The notes beneath the pieces are model-generated. The model searched no databases and had not been told where the DNA came from. It saw nothing but the letters and a program-made list of their open reading frames with translations. This document shows positions 18,608 to 27,990 of a DNA stretch of 64,000 bases, one piece after another. The translations under genes and the position numbers were made by a program. The DNA comes from Desulfovibrio piger (GTDB lineage Bacteria; Desulfobacterota; Desulfovibrionia; Desulfovibrionales; Desulfovibrionaceae), in contig NZ_LT630450.1 of NCBI RefSeq assembly GCF_900116045.1, positions 997,001 to 1,061,000 of the forward strand. The letters are read 5' to 3'. Numbering within the stretch: the stretch's first letter is position 1; the number at the start of each line of letters is the position of its first letter.

Positions 18608-21218
18608 GGCACACGGCGGCGACCGGCTGCGCATGGCCGCACTGGCCGGGCGCGCCCCTGACAGCCTGCTGGATTTCAGCGTCAACGTCCGTCCCGAAGG
18701 CGCGCCGGAATTCCTGCGTCTGGCCCTGTGCCGCGCCCTGGACCAGATCTCGGCCTATCCTTCCCCCCATGCGGAAGAGGCCACGGAGGCCGCCGCCCGC
18801 GTCTACGGCCTGCCCGCGGACTGTTTCGTATTCGGCAACGGCAGCAATGAACTCATCCACCTGCTGGCCCGTGTCCTCAAGGAGGAGGGCATCCCCTGCG
18901 CTGCCGTGATCGAACCGGCCTTCAGCGAATACGCCCTGGCCTGCGGCCTGGCCGGGCTGGAGGTACGCCATCTGGACGGCGGCGTGCGCCGTGACGGGGA
19001 CAGTGACGAGGCCATGCTCCGGCGGCTGCTCTCCCTGCTGGCGGACGTCCCGGCCCGGGCTGCCGTCTGGCTGGCCAATCCGGGCAATCCTTCCGGCTCT
19101 TTTCTGCCGCCCGCTTCCTGCCGCCGTCTGCTGGAGGCCCGCCCCGACCTGCTCTGGATCATCGACGAAGCCTTTGCCGCCTATGCGGGCCCCGACGACG
19201 TTTCTTCCCTCATCCCGCAGCTGCCGGACAATGCCGTGCTGCTGCGCTCCCTGACCAAGTTCCATGCCGTGCCCGGCGTGCGCCTGGGCTACTTGGTCAC
19301 GCGGGCGGAACGGGCACGGCGATGGCGCGGACGGCTGCCCGCCTGGAGCGTCAACGCCTTCGCCCTGGCCGCCGCACAGGCCGTTCTGGCGGACACCTCG
19401 GACTTTGCCGAACGGACACGGGACGAGAACCGCCGCCGTCGCGAACATTTGTGCGCCTGCCTGCGCGGCGTGCCCGGCATCACGGTCTTCCCCTCGCTGG
19501 CCAACTATGTGCTGTTCCGCTGTGCACAGGCCCCGGCGGACCTGTATGCCCGCCTGCTGCGGGAATACGGCATCGCCGTGCGCGACTGCTCCAATTATCG
19601 CGGCCTGGAGGACGGCAGCTGGTTCCGGGCCGCCGTACGGCTGGAAGAAGACCACCAGCGGCTGGCCGATGCCCTGCGCGGCATCCTGCATCCCGCCGCG
19701 CCCGTGCCGCCGCGCCCGCGCCCCCGCTGCCCTGCCCTCATGCTGCAGGGCACGTCCTCCGATGCGGGCAAGAGCATCCTGGCCGCCGCCTTTTGCCGCA
19801 TCCTGCGGCAGGACGGCTTTGACGTGGCCCCGTTCAAGGCCCAGAACATGTCCCTCAATTCCGGGGTGACCGCCCTGGGCGAAGAGATGGGGCGCGCCCA
19901 GATCGTCCAGGCCCAGGCGGCCCGCATCGATCCCGAGGCCCTCATGAACCCCGTGCTGCTCAAACCGCATTCGGAGACCGGATCACAGGTCATCGTGCTG
20001 GGCAAACCGGCGGGGCACATGCAGGCCCGCGAATACTTCCGCTACAAGGCCGGGCTCTGGCAGACCGTGCGCGATGCCTATGACACGCTGGCCCGACGGC
20101 ATGAGGTCATGGTCCTGGAAGGGGCAGGCAGCCCCGGCGAGGTGAACCTCAAACAGCACGACATCGTCAACATGCGCATGGCCGCCCATGCGCGGGCCTC
20201 GGTGCTGCTGGTGGGCGATATCGACCGCGGCGGGGTCTATGCCTCGCTGCTGGGCACCTGGATGACCCTGGAGCGGCAGGAGCGCTCCCTGCTGGCGGGC
20301 TGGCTCGTCAACAAGTTCCGGGGCGACGCCTCCTTCCTGGAACCGGCCCACGCCTATGTGCGGCAGGCCACCGGCATCCCGGTGCTGGGCGTCATCCCCT
20401 GGCTGCGCGACATCAACATCCCCGACGAGGACATGGCGGGCTTTCCCTGGTCGCAGGCGGCGGACACCACGCCGCCCCCGCCCGGCATCCTCGACATCGC
20501 CGTGGTCATGCCCCGGCATGTGTCCAACTTTACGGACATGACGCCCCTGGCCGCCGAACCGGACGTGCGCCTGCGGGCCGTGCGGCGGGCCGAAGACTGG
20601 GGGCAGCCCCATGTGGTCATCCTGCCCGGCACCAAGAGCGTGGCCGCCGACCTGGCCGCGCTGCGGGCCGAAGGCCTGGCCGACCTCATCTGCCGCCATG
20701 CGGCCCGGGACGGCTGGCTGCTGGGCATCTGCGGCGGGCTCCAGATGCTGGGACGCGCCATCCTCGACCCGCTGGGGCTGGAGTCAGCCGCGCCTTCCGT
20801 GCCCGGCCTCGGGCTCATGGATCTGGAATCCACCTTTGCGGCGGACAAGACGCTGGTCAGCGTGCGCCGGGCGGCCACGCCGCTGCCGGTCATGACCGGC
20901 GGCTACGAGATACATCACGGCCAGACCCGGCACGGCCCGTCGGCCCTGCCCCTTTTCGTGCGTGAGGGCGAAGGCGCCCCGGAAGAACGTGTCTGCGGCT
21001 ATGTGAGCGGCCGCCGCTGGGCCACCTATCTGCACGGCCTGTTCGATGACGACACCTTCCGCCGTGCCTGGCTGGACCATGTTCGGCGGGATGCTGGCCT
21101 GGAGCCGCAGGGCCGCCAGCTGGTGCGCTGCGATCTGGAAGCCTCGCTGGACCGCCTGGCCGACGTGGTGCGCCAGAACGTGGACCTGAAGGCCATCTAT
21201 CAATGTCTGGGCCTGTAG
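18597..21218 (+). CDS. cobD-cbiP: Fusion: CobD-like aminotransferase/decarboxylase and cobyric acid synthase (CbiP)
   Basis: 873 residues from ATG 18597, with GAGGAGG before it; overlaps cbiA by 11 bases. Residues 1-370 are a PLP fold type I enzyme of the CobD/HisC group: [47 protein letters not shown] with PLP Lys221, and [17 protein letters not shown]. In cobamide synthesis CobD decarboxylates L-threonine phosphate to aminopropanol phosphate. Residues about 380-873 are CbiP/CobQ, which amidates the b, d, e and g side chains: [52 protein letters not shown], and amidotransferase [11 protein letters not shown] (Cys about 712), [12 protein letters not shown]. Both catalytic sets look intact. 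Confidence 0.92.
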   Translation: MKPEAHGGDRLRMAALAGRAPDSLLDFSVNVRPEGAPEFLRLALCRALDQISAYPSPHAEEATEAAARVYGLPADCFVFGNGSNELIHLLARVLKEEGIPCAAVIEPAFSEYALACGLAGLEVRHLDGGVRRDGDSDEAMLRRLLSLLADVPARAAVWLANPGNPSGSFLPPASCRRLLEARPDLLWIIDEAFAAYAGPDDVSSLIPQLPDNAVLLRSLTKFHAVPGVRLGYLVTRAERARRWRGRLPAWSVNAFALAAAQAVLADTSDFAERTRDENRRRREHLCACLRGVPGITVFPSLANYVLFRCAQAPADLYARLLREYGIAVRDCSNYRGLEDGSWFRAAVRLEEDHQRLADALRGILHPAAPVPPRPRPRCPALMLQGTSSDAGKSILAAAFCRILRQDGFDVAPFKAQNMSLNSGVTALGEEMGRAQIVQAQAARIDPEALMNPVLLKPHSETGSQVIVLGKPAGHMQAREYFRYKAGLWQTVRDAYDTLARRHEVMVLEGAGSPGEVNLKQHDIVNMRMAAHARASVLLVGDIDRGGVYASLLGTWMTLERQERSLLAGWLVNKFRGDASFLEPAHAYVRQATGIPVLGVIPWLRDINIPDEDMAGFPWSQAADTTPPPPGILDIAVVMPRHVSNFTDMTPLAAEPDVRLRAVRRAEDWGQPHVVILPGTKSVAADLAALRAEGLADLICRHAARDGWLLGICGGLQMLGRAILDPLGLESAAPSVPGLGLMDLESTFAADKTLVSVRRAATPLPVMTGGYEIHHGQTRHGPSALPLFVREGEGAPEERVCGYVSGRRWATYLHGLFDDDTFRRAWLDHVRRDAGLEPQGRQLVRCDLEASLDRLADVVRQNVDLKAIYQCLGL

Positions 21219-21219
21219 G

Positions 21220-21375
21220 GGCGGCGTCGTCCCCGCCGTTGCAGCCCTTGTCGCTGATGCCCTTGAGGCCGTTGATGTCCGGGAAGATGATGCCGATGCC
21301 GGCACCCTGCCTGCGCATGTCGCGCTGGAAGGCATTGTTGAAGATGCCGGTCAGCTGGTCATGGCAGCTGCCGTC
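21220..21375 (-). pseudogene. Decayed duplicate of a GGDEF-domain segment
   Basis: On the minus strand this about 155-base stretch matches, with small indels, the GGDEF region of the adjacent gene at about 22607-22755. Fossil translation fragments are CHDQLTGIFN, NAFQRDMRRQ, GIGIIFPDINGLKGI and CNGGD; the intact gene has YHDQLTGVFNRNAFQRDVHK and VGIIFLDINGLKDI. The frame is broken, there is no start, and the copy abuts the cbiP stop. It is a leftover of duplication or of recombination between diguanylate cyclase genes. Confidence 0.75.
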
Positions 21376-21429
21376 ACGGGATGACCGGGGCGCGGCACAC
21401 GGATGCCGCCGTCACCGGGAAAGAACGTC

Positions 21430-21456
21430 AGGGCCACCCGCCTTGCGGATGGCCCT
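21430..21456. terminator. Hairpin between cobamide operon and GGDEF-EAL gene
   Basis: AGGGCCA (21430-21436) pairs with TGGCCCT (21450-21456), and inside it CCGC pairs with GCGG, giving a near-continuous stem between two convergent genes. No T-tract follows, so efficiency is uncertain. Confidence 0.4.
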
Positions 21457-21530
21457 GATCGTGCGCCTCCGGCCGCGCAGCCGGCTGGGAGCCGTGCCCC
21501 GAAGGCCCCCGGTTTCCTCTCCGGCCGTCG

Positions 21531-23627
21531 TCAGGCCAGAAAGGAGACGAAATCCTCCACGGGCAGCGGCGGACTGAGCAGATAGCCCTGGACCACGGGA
21601 CAGCGCAGCCTGCGCAGGATCTCCAGCTGTTCCCTGGTCTCCACGCCCTCGGCGACGGTACGGATGCCCATGTCCCCCGCGGCCTCGATGACCAGACGCA
21701 GCAGACGCTGCCGTTTGTCGCTGTCGCCCAGGTCATCCATCAGGCTTTTGTCCAGCTTGAGCTCATCGAAGCCCAGACGCGCCAGGGTCATGAGATTGGC
21801 GTAGGCCACGCCGAAATCGTCGATGGCCACCCGGAACCCCCTGGCCCGGATACTGTCCACAGCCTGCTGAAAGGCATGGTAATCCTCCGTACTGGCCGTT
21901 TCCGTGACCTCCACCTGCAACAGTCCGGCCGGGATGCCGTGATCCTGCCTGATCTTCTCCAGCCTGCCGGCCACCTCGGGGAAGGCCAGGGTCGTGCGGG
22001 AAAAATTCACGGACAGGGGCACCAGCGTCCTGCCCTCATCCCGCCAGCGGCTCAGGCAGGCGCAGACCTTGCCGAACACATGCAGGTCCACCTGCGGCAT
22101 GGCATAGAGGGATTCCAGCAGGGGGATGAACTGCATGGGCGGGATGACCTTGCCATCGCTCATCAGGCGCAGCAGGATCTCGCCGCCGACCACGGCCCCG
22201 TCCTCCACCCGGAACTGGGGCTGGCAATACAGGATGAAAGCGTCCGAGGCCAGCAGCTCGTCCAGACGGCCGGGCCGGGCCAGCTCAAGGACATCGTCCA
22301 GCCCGCTCCGGTAGCGTCCGCTCCGGGGCGAAGAACGGTAAAAATCCCGCTTGGCGGCAAACATCCGGGCATCGGCGGCCACCAGGCCCGCAACCGCATC
22401 CTCCCCGCGACGCACCCAGGCGCAGCCCACGGAAGCGGTAAAGCCCAGTGTCCCGGCGAACAGGGAACGGACCCGTTCCACATCCCTGCGGAATGCCTGC
22501 TCGTCACCCTCCTGCCACAGCAGGGCGAACTCGTCACCGCCCATGCGGTAGACGGCCGTATCCGGCAGCAGCTCATGGACGGAACGGCTCACCGCGGTCA
22601 GGGCGGCGTCCCCGCCGTTGTAGCCCTTGCCGTCGTTGATGTCCTTGAGGCCGTTGATGTCCAAAAAAATGATGCCGACGTCGGCATCCTGCTTGTGCAC
22701 GTCGCGCTGGAAGGCATTGCGGTTGAAGACGCCGGTCAGCTGGTCATGGTAGCTGAGGAAATGCAGCTTGCGCAGCAAATCCCGCCGCCACAGGGAGGAA
22801 CTGAGGAAAAATTTCATGGACGACAGCAGCACCCGGGACGAATCGACACGTCCGGGCTCCAGGTTGTCCACCCCCACGAAGCCGCGCAGGGTCTTGCCGT
22901 TCCAGAGCGGGAACACCAGCAGGGAATGGATGTCCTGACGTTTGAGCTCGGCGTATTCGTCGGGGCTGGTCAGGCGCAGGCTTTCCGGGTCCGTGATCAG
23001 GATGGGCTGATGGGCATGGAAATTGGGCATCCAGCGGTCGATGACCCCCACGGGGACATTGGCCAGGGACTCCTTTTGCGGCACCACGCCCTCACGGCAC
23101 CATTCAAAGGTATTGCGGACGACATCCTCGACGAACTCAAAGATGTAGGCCCTGTCAGCATGCAGATATTCGCCTATGGCGGCCAGCACGTCGTCGATCA
23201 TGACCGGAAGGTCCGCATCCTGCCGGTACAGCTTGCGGACGCAGTGGTTGATGAAGTTCTGCAGGGAAAGGTTCCTGTCCAGCTGTTCCTGCAGGCGCAT
23301 ATGCTCCGTGATGTCCGTGGCGATCTCTGTCCTGACCTGCCTGCCGTTGAACTCGCAGATGCTGTCGCTCAGTATGAAATGGCGCCTGACGAGCGGGTTG
23401 TAGAACTTCCAGACATAGCAGCCGTCCTGGGAAAGCTTGCTGTTGGTGCAGAAAGGACAGGGGGACTGCCGTCTCTGGAGGATCTCGTGGCACTTGCCCC
23501 GCAACCCCTGGGGGATGTGGAACTCTTCTGCCAGCGCCCTGTTGTAGTAGAGCAGCTCGTAGGTCTCCATATCGGCGATGTAGACCAGTTCCTGCAGGTT
23601 ATCCAGAATCTTTTCATGCATGCTCAT
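21531..23627 (-). CDS. PAS-GAF-GGDEF-EAL cyclic-di-GMP enzyme
   Basis: 698 residues from the ATG at 23627 (MSMHEKILDN). Domains in order: a PAS-like sensor with a four-Cys block (CHEILQRRQSPCPFC), a GAF-like domain (about 125-290), GGDEF (about 300-450) and EAL (about 465-690). The cyclase motif is an intact GGDEF (YRMGGDEFALLW). The phosphodiesterase half has EILLR in place of EALLR, then VNFS, VTETAS, DDFGVAYANL, KLDKSLM and VAEGVE, so most metal-binding acidic residues are kept. It could make or degrade cyclic-di-GMP depending on signal. It converges with the cobamide operon and diverges from the asparaginase gene. Confidence 0.9.
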   Translation of the reverse strand: MSMHEKILDNLQELVYIADMETYELLYYNRALAEEFHIPQGLRGKCHEILQRRQSPCPFCTNSKLSQDGCYVWKFYNPLVRRHFILSDSICEFNGRQVRTEIATDITEHMRLQEQLDRNLSLQNFINHCVRKLYRQDADLPVMIDDVLAAIGEYLHADRAYIFEFVEDVVRNTFEWCREGVVPQKESLANVPVGVIDRWMPNFHAHQPILITDPESLRLTSPDEYAELKRQDIHSLLVFPLWNGKTLRGFVGVDNLEPGRVDSSRVLLSSMKFFLSSSLWRRDLLRKLHFLSYHDQLTGVFNRNAFQRDVHKQDADVGIIFLDINGLKDINDGKGYNGGDAALTAVSRSVHELLPDTAVYRMGGDEFALLWQEGDEQAFRRDVERVRSLFAGTLGFTASVGCAWVRRGEDAVAGLVAADARMFAAKRDFYRSSPRSGRYRSGLDDVLELARPGRLDELLASDAFILYCQPQFRVEDGAVVGGEILLRLMSDGKVIPPMQFIPLLESLYAMPQVDLHVFGKVCACLSRWRDEGRTLVPLSVNFSRTTLAFPEVAGRLEKIRQDHGIPAGLLQVEVTETASTEDYHAFQQAVDSIRARGFRVAIDDFGVAYANLMTLARLGFDELKLDKSLMDDLGDSDKRQRLLRLVIEAAGDMGIRTVAEGVETREQLEILRRLRCPVVQGYLLSPPLPVEDFVSFLA

Positions 23628-23680
23628 GAGGCTACCCGGAAGGATGGATGGAAAATGCGGGCTCGGCGGCGAACGGCCAT

Positions 23681-23750
23681 AAACGGATTTTGATACCACG
23701 GGGCGGATGGGGCGTAAAGAACGGATTTTTATACCACGGGCGGATGAGGC
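23681..23750. repeat. Tandem direct repeat in intergenic region
   Basis: Two copies of an about 32-base unit: 23681-23713 and 23719-23750, sharing AACGGATTTT, ATACCACGGG and CGGATG with few changes. They lie in the divergent region between the GGDEF-EAL gene (start 23627, minus) and the asparaginase gene (start 23913, plus). They could be paired regulator sites or a duplicated promoter; no known motif is matched. Confidence 0.6.
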
Positions 23751-23912
23751 ATGAGGAAGGGAAACGCCCTCAGCCGCTGCCGGGAAAAACATCCCTCCCC
23801 CGCCCTCTCCTTGAGCAATCCCCGCAAGTCGGATACAAGTCTCCCGTTGCCGCCATCCGGGGCGGCTCCCGGCTGCTGTTCCCTTTTTTCTGCAAGACAT
23901 ACGGGATCCTCC

Positions 23913-24905
23913 ATGTCAAAAGTCGTCATCATCACCACCGGCGGCACCATCGCCATGCAGCATGACAGCCTGACCGGCGCGGCCGTGCCCGCTGTCAGCG
24001 GCGCGGACCTCGTCCGGGCCATCCCCGGCCTGGGCAGCGTCTGCGATCTGGAAGTGCGCGAGTTCGACAACCTGCCGAGCCCGGCCATCACCCCCGACCA
24101 TATGTTCCGCCTGGCGGTCATGGTCCGGCAGTATCTGGCCAGGGACGACGTCAGCGGCGTCGTCATCACCCACGGTACGGACAGTCTGGAAGAAAGCGCC
24201 TATTTCCTCGACCTTTCCCTGGAAGGCCACAAGCCTGTCTGTTTCACGGCGGCCATGCGCTCCGGTGACGAACTCAGCCCCGACGGGCCGCGCAACATCC
24301 TGGCGGCCGTGCGTGTGGCGGCCGCCCGCCCGGCCCGCCACATGGGCAGCCTTGTGGTCATGAACGAACAGATACACGCCGCCCGCGAAGTCACCAAGAC
24401 CCACGCCGCCAATGTGGCCACCTTCCAGTCCCCCTGGTGGGGCCCCCTGGGCGTGGTGGACGGCGACAGGGTCATCTTCCGCAGGGCCCAGCTGGGCCGG
24501 CAGACCTTTTTGCCCCACAGCCTGTGCAAAAAAGTCGACCTCATCAAACTGGTCACCGGCTCTGACGCGGCCTACCTGGACTTTGCCGTCTCGCGCGGTG
24601 TGGACGGCATCGTGGTGGAAAGCTTCGGCCGCGGCAACGTGCCCCCCCATGTGATACCCGGCATCGCGCGCGCCCTGGAAAAAGGGGTCATCGTGGTCAA
24701 CGCCACCCGCACGGGCGGCCGCGTGCTGGACGAATACGGCTACGAGGGCGGCATGCTGCAACAGCACAGGATGGGGGTCATCATGGCCGGGGAACTGAGC
24801 GCCGCCAAGGCCCGCCTCAAACTGCTGCTCATCCTCAGCCAGTACGGCCCCGACGGCCGTCCCGATCCCGCGGAAGTGGCCCGGTACTTCGAGCACAGCA
24901 TGTGA
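23913..24905 (+). CDS. ansA: L-asparaginase
   Basis: 330-residue asparaginase hydrolysing L-asparagine to aspartate and ammonia. Both catalytic threonine motifs are present: ITTGGTIAM (Thr12) and ITHGTDSLEES (Thr89, Asp90). Further family signatures are GVVITHGTD, AMRSGDELSPDGPRN and VESFGRGNVPP. The ATG at 23913 gives the standard N-terminus with no signal peptide, suggesting a cytoplasmic enzyme. The upstream in-frame extension has no homology-like features. A strong terminator follows at 24969. Single-gene unit. Confidence 0.92.
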   Translation: MSKVVIITTGGTIAMQHDSLTGAAVPAVSGADLVRAIPGLGSVCDLEVREFDNLPSPAITPDHMFRLAVMVRQYLARDDVSGVVITHGTDSLEESAYFLDLSLEGHKPVCFTAAMRSGDELSPDGPRNILAAVRVAAARPARHMGSLVVMNEQIHAAREVTKTHAANVATFQSPWWGPLGVVDGDRVIFRRAQLGRQTFLPHSLCKKVDLIKLVTGSDAAYLDFAVSRGVDGIVVESFGRGNVPPHVIPGIARALEKGVIVVNATRTGGRVLDEYGYEGGMLQQHRMGVIMAGELSAAKARLKLLLILSQYGPDGRPDPAEVARYFEHSM

Positions 24906-24968
24906 GCCCGGCGCCCCTTGACGGCGTATCCCGGCACTGCGCAAGGCGCACCCGCTGACGAAACAACG

Positions 24969-25000
24969 GGAGGACGGCCACACCGGCCGTCCTCCTTTTT
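24969..25000 (+). terminator. Rho-independent terminator of asparaginase gene
   Basis: Perfect 11-bp stem (GGAGGACGGCC at 24969-24979, GGCCGTCCTCC at 24985-24995), 5-base loop, then TTTTT. Placed 64 bases after the stop codon. Confidence 0.9.
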
Positions 25001-25069
25001 CATACGCGAAAAGCGGGAAAAGAGGTCAGGGAGACACGCGGGATTTGCCGGGAGCCCCCAGGAGCTGTG

Positions 25070-26434
25070 TCAGACACGCCCCATGAAGAGGAAGAGCGTG
25101 TGCAGGACACTCAGCGAACAGAGCAGCGCCTGTTCCACCCCCGCCCCGCCCTGTCCGCAGCACCGGATCTCCAGGGCCCCGTGACGGCAGACGGACAGGC
25201 AGTCCCGGCACAGGGTGCAGCGCCAGTCCGGCCCGGAGACCGTGCCGGGGCCGTCCAGACGCAGGGCCCCGTAACGGCAGGCCCGCGCGCAGGCCCCGCA
25301 TCCCGTGCAGCGCCCGTTCCGGCGCAGACGCCACGGAGACAGGCGCCCCAGCAGGTTGGCCGTCAGCCCCAGCGGACAGATGCCGCAACAGTACACGGGG
25401 ATGCCCAGACGCCGGTTCAGCCGGAGGGCACAGGGCAGCAGGGCCAGCCCCAGCGCCAGGGCAAGGACCAGCGCCCAGGGCCACGGCAGCCCGGCAAGGC
25501 GCAGCCCCGGGGGCAGGAGCAGGCTCATGGCCAGCAGGACCCAGCGGACCTTGCGCCAGACCGCGGGCACGCCCCGGCCGCTGCGGGGCCCGGCATCCGC
25601 CGCCCGGGCGTCCCAGACCCCCAGATAGCACAGATGGCTGCACCACGCGCTGCCCGCCAGCAGCAGCGAGACCGCGAACAGCCCGGGCATGAAGAGCGAG
25701 CCCCCGCCCCGGTACAGCGGGCCGGAGAGGATGAGCCCCGGCACGGGCAGGTGCGGCACGCCCTGCAAAAGGAACAGGCTGTGCAGGAAAAGGCCCGCCA
25801 GCAGCTGTGCGAAAAACACGCAGGAAAACAGCAGCCAGATGCGCCGCCGCCATACCGGGGCCCGCCGCCTGTCCGCAAGCCAGCCATAGACCAGGCCCGC
25901 CCACAGACCGGCCAGCAGGGCCTGCCCCGCTCCCCAGCCCGGCACGAGCCGGTGCAGCAGCAAAAGATCAGGGCGCAGCCCGTCCAGCAGCAACAGCAGG
26001 GCCGAGACCAGCAGGCAGGCCAGTGCCTGGGCCCGGGGACCGGGAGCCTCGGTGCTGCGGCAGGGACGGCTGCGCAGGGCGGCGGCCGCCAGCAGGGTCA
26101 GCGCGGCCACAGCGCCCAGTATGCAGACCATCCTCAGCCAGTCCTGCCCCAGTTGCAGACGCCAGCGGGCCAGGGCCAGCGTCGTCATGCCCCATTCCGC
26201 GGCCAGTCCCGCAAGCAAGACCGCGGCACTGCGCCGCAGCCAGGCCGCCGGTCGCCAGAGCAGCCCGGCCCAGGCCAGACAGACAAGCACAAGGCCATGC
26301 TGCCCGCCGCGGTAAAAATGGGCTGCCCCCAGCACGAAGGCCAGCGAGGCCCCTGCCAGCGCCGCGCGGCCCTTCCACTTTCCCGTTTGGGGATGATCCG
26401 GGGGAGCTGCGTCCGCCCGCGTGATCCTTTCCAT
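25070..26434 (-). CDS. Polytopic membrane protein with two C-terminal [4Fe-4S] ferredoxin motifs
   Basis: 454 residues from the ATG at 26434, which has AGGAGG five bases upstream; the frame opens 11 codons earlier without a better site. About ten hydrophobic segments fill residues 20-370, then two ferredoxin-type clusters follow: CTGCGACARACRYGAL and CTLCRDCLSVCRHGAL. Two further Cys pairs occur in the membrane part (GSAWCSHLCYLG and PVYCCGICPLG), a pattern of the NapH/NosR/RdxA group of membrane ferredoxins that pass electrons from quinol to periplasmic or maturation partners. Partners are not next to it here, so the exact role is unknown. Confidence 0.8.
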   Translation of the reverse strand: MERITRADAAPPDHPQTGKWKGRAALAGASLAFVLGAAHFYRGGQHGLVLVCLAWAGLLWRPAAWLRRSAAVLLAGLAAEWGMTTLALARWRLQLGQDWLRMVCILGAVAALTLLAAAALRSRPCRSTEAPGPRAQALACLLVSALLLLLDGLRPDLLLLHRLVPGWGAGQALLAGLWAGLVYGWLADRRRAPVWRRRIWLLFSCVFFAQLLAGLFLHSLFLLQGVPHLPVPGLILSGPLYRGGGSLFMPGLFAVSLLLAGSAWCSHLCYLGVWDARAADAGPRSGRGVPAVWRKVRWVLLAMSLLLPPGLRLAGLPWPWALVLALALGLALLPCALRLNRRLGIPVYCCGICPLGLTANLLGRLSPWRLRRNGRCTGCGACARACRYGALRLDGPGTVSGPDWRCTLCRDCLSVCRHGALEIRCCGQGGAGVEQALLCSLSVLHTLFLFMGRV

Positions 26435-26853
26435 GATACCCCTCCTGCGTGTTTTTTCCGTCCGCACATGGGACGGCCTGTCGTTCGTCCGCTGTCACGT
26501 CCCACAGCCTCCCGCCAGCGGTGGAGCAGGCCCATCCTACCACAGCTTCCGCCCACGGGCTGTGCCCGCGGCCACAAGCGGGAAAGGCAGCACCGTTACG
26601 GGACAGGCCCACAGCAAAGGAGAGGCCGTGACCGGCCATGCGTTCCATGCCCGAAAAGCGGCCGGGACCATCCCCGCCTGCCGGCAAACGCCCGCTGCCC
26701 GGGCGAGCGCATCGCCGCCGTCCTGCTTCCGGCCCGGCACACCGCCCTTGCGGGCCTTGGTCCGAAGCGCCGCCGTAGCCTGCGGCTCCCTTCCCGGCAG
26801 GCCGATCCGTGGCGGGGAACCTTTACACACCGCCCAAAGCCCGCCATAGTGGA
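26435..26853. other. Gene-free stretch, divergent promoter region
   Basis: About 420 bases between the membrane ferredoxin gene (minus) and the zinc dehydrogenase (plus). I see no convincing gene, RNA or repeat in it; open frames here are GC-driven and have no family features. Confidence 0.5.
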
Positions 26854-26876
26854 CGGACATGACGGCTGCATGTCCG
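26854..26876. promoter_or_regulatory. Inverted repeat upstream of zinc dehydrogenase
   Basis: CGGACATG (26854-26861) and CATGTCCG (26869-26876) form a perfect 8-bp inverted repeat with a 7-base centre, four bases before the AGGAGG of the dehydrogenase gene. It could be an operator or an mRNA hairpin near the ribosome-binding site. Confidence 0.45.
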
Positions 26877-26890
26877 CACAAGGAGGGCTT

Positions 26891-27946
26891 ATGGCTGAAA
26901 CCATGCATGCACTGGTCTATCACGGCACCAACGACCTGCGGCTGGAGGAGCGCCCCCTGCCGCAGCTGCGGGATCCGCGTGACGCCATCGTCAAAGTGGA
27001 ACTTTCCAGCATCTGCGCCAGTGACCTGCATATCCGCAACGGCGCGGTGCCCCGTGCCCTGCCCGGCACGGTGCTGGGGCACGAATTCGTGGGCGAAGTG
27101 GTGGCAACGGGCCGCGAGGTGCGCAAGGTGCGCCCCGGCCAGCGGGTGGCCGCCAATGTGGAGACCTTTTGCGGCACCTGCTGGTTCTGCCGCCGGGGCT
27201 ACGTCAACAACTGCCGCCACGGCGGCTGGGAGCTGGGCTGCCGCATCGACGGCTGCCAGACCGAATACGTGCGCGTGCCCTTTGCGGACAACGGCCTCGA
27301 CCCCATCCCTGATGCCCTGTCCTATCAGGACGTGCTGCTGGTGGGCGACGTGCTGGCCAGCGGTTATTTCGGCGCGGAACTGGCCGCCATCCGCCCCGGC
27401 GACAGCGTGGCCGTGCTGGGGGCCGGGCCTGTGGGCCTGTGCGCCATGCAGTGCGCGCGCCTGTTCGGTCCCGCGCAGGTCATCGCCGTGGACATCCTGC
27501 CCGGCCGTCTGCACCTGGCGCAGGAGCGCGGTTATGCCGACCTGACGCTCGACGCCGCCGCGGACGACGTGGAGGCGCGCATCCTTGAGGCCACCGGCGG
27601 ACTGGGCGCCGATGCGGTCATCGAATGCGCGGGCGGGCGCGATACCTTCCAGACCGCCTGGAAAGTGGCCCGGCCCAATGCCACCGTGGCCGTGGTGGCC
27701 ATGTATGAGGAAGCGCAGAGCCTGCCCCTGCACCTGATGTACGGCAAGAACCTGACCTTCCGTACCGGCGGCGTGGACGCCACCCACAGCGCGGAGCTGA
27801 TCCGCCTCATCGAGCGCGGCCGCATCGACACCAATCCGCTCATCACCCACAGCCTGCCCCTGAACAAGATCCTGGAAGGCTACCGTATTTTCGAGCAGCG
27901 GCAGGACGACTGCATCAAGTGCGCCATCACGCCCTGGAAGCGCTGA
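26891..27946 (+). CDS. Zinc-dependent medium-chain alcohol/polyol dehydrogenase
   Basis: 351-residue MDR-family enzyme. ATG 26891 follows AGGAGG. Catalytic zinc ligands are in SICASDLH (Cys42) and GHEFVGEV (His63, Glu64); the structural zinc lobe has four Cys at 94, 97, 100 and 108 (CGTCWFCRRGYVNNC). The Rossmann motif VLGAGPVGLCAMQCARL precedes VIAVDILPGRL, with Asp suggesting NAD preference. Oxidises or reduces alcohols, sorbitol-like polyols or threonine in relatives; the exact substrate cannot be read. Followed by a good terminator; single-gene unit. Confidence 0.9.
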   Translation: MAETMHALVYHGTNDLRLEERPLPQLRDPRDAIVKVELSSICASDLHIRNGAVPRALPGTVLGHEFVGEVVATGREVRKVRPGQRVAANVETFCGTCWFCRRGYVNNCRHGGWELGCRIDGCQTEYVRVPFADNGLDPIPDALSYQDVLLVGDVLASGYFGAELAAIRPGDSVAVLGAGPVGLCAMQCARLFGPAQVIAVDILPGRLHLAQERGYADLTLDAAADDVEARILEATGGLGADAVIECAGGRDTFQTAWKVARPNATVAVVAMYEEAQSLPLHLMYGKNLTFRTGGVDATHSAELIRLIERGRIDTNPLITHSLPLNKILEGYRIFEQRQDDCIKCAITPWKR

Positions 27947-27969
27947 CCGCGCCTGACCTTCCGTGCACG

Positions 27970-27990
27970 AGGGCCCTGCGGGGCCCTTTT
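27970..27990 (+). terminator. Rho-independent terminator of dehydrogenase gene
   Basis: AGGGCCC (27970-27976), 4-base loop, GGGCCC (27981-27986) and TTTT, 24 bases after the stop codon. Confidence 0.8.
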
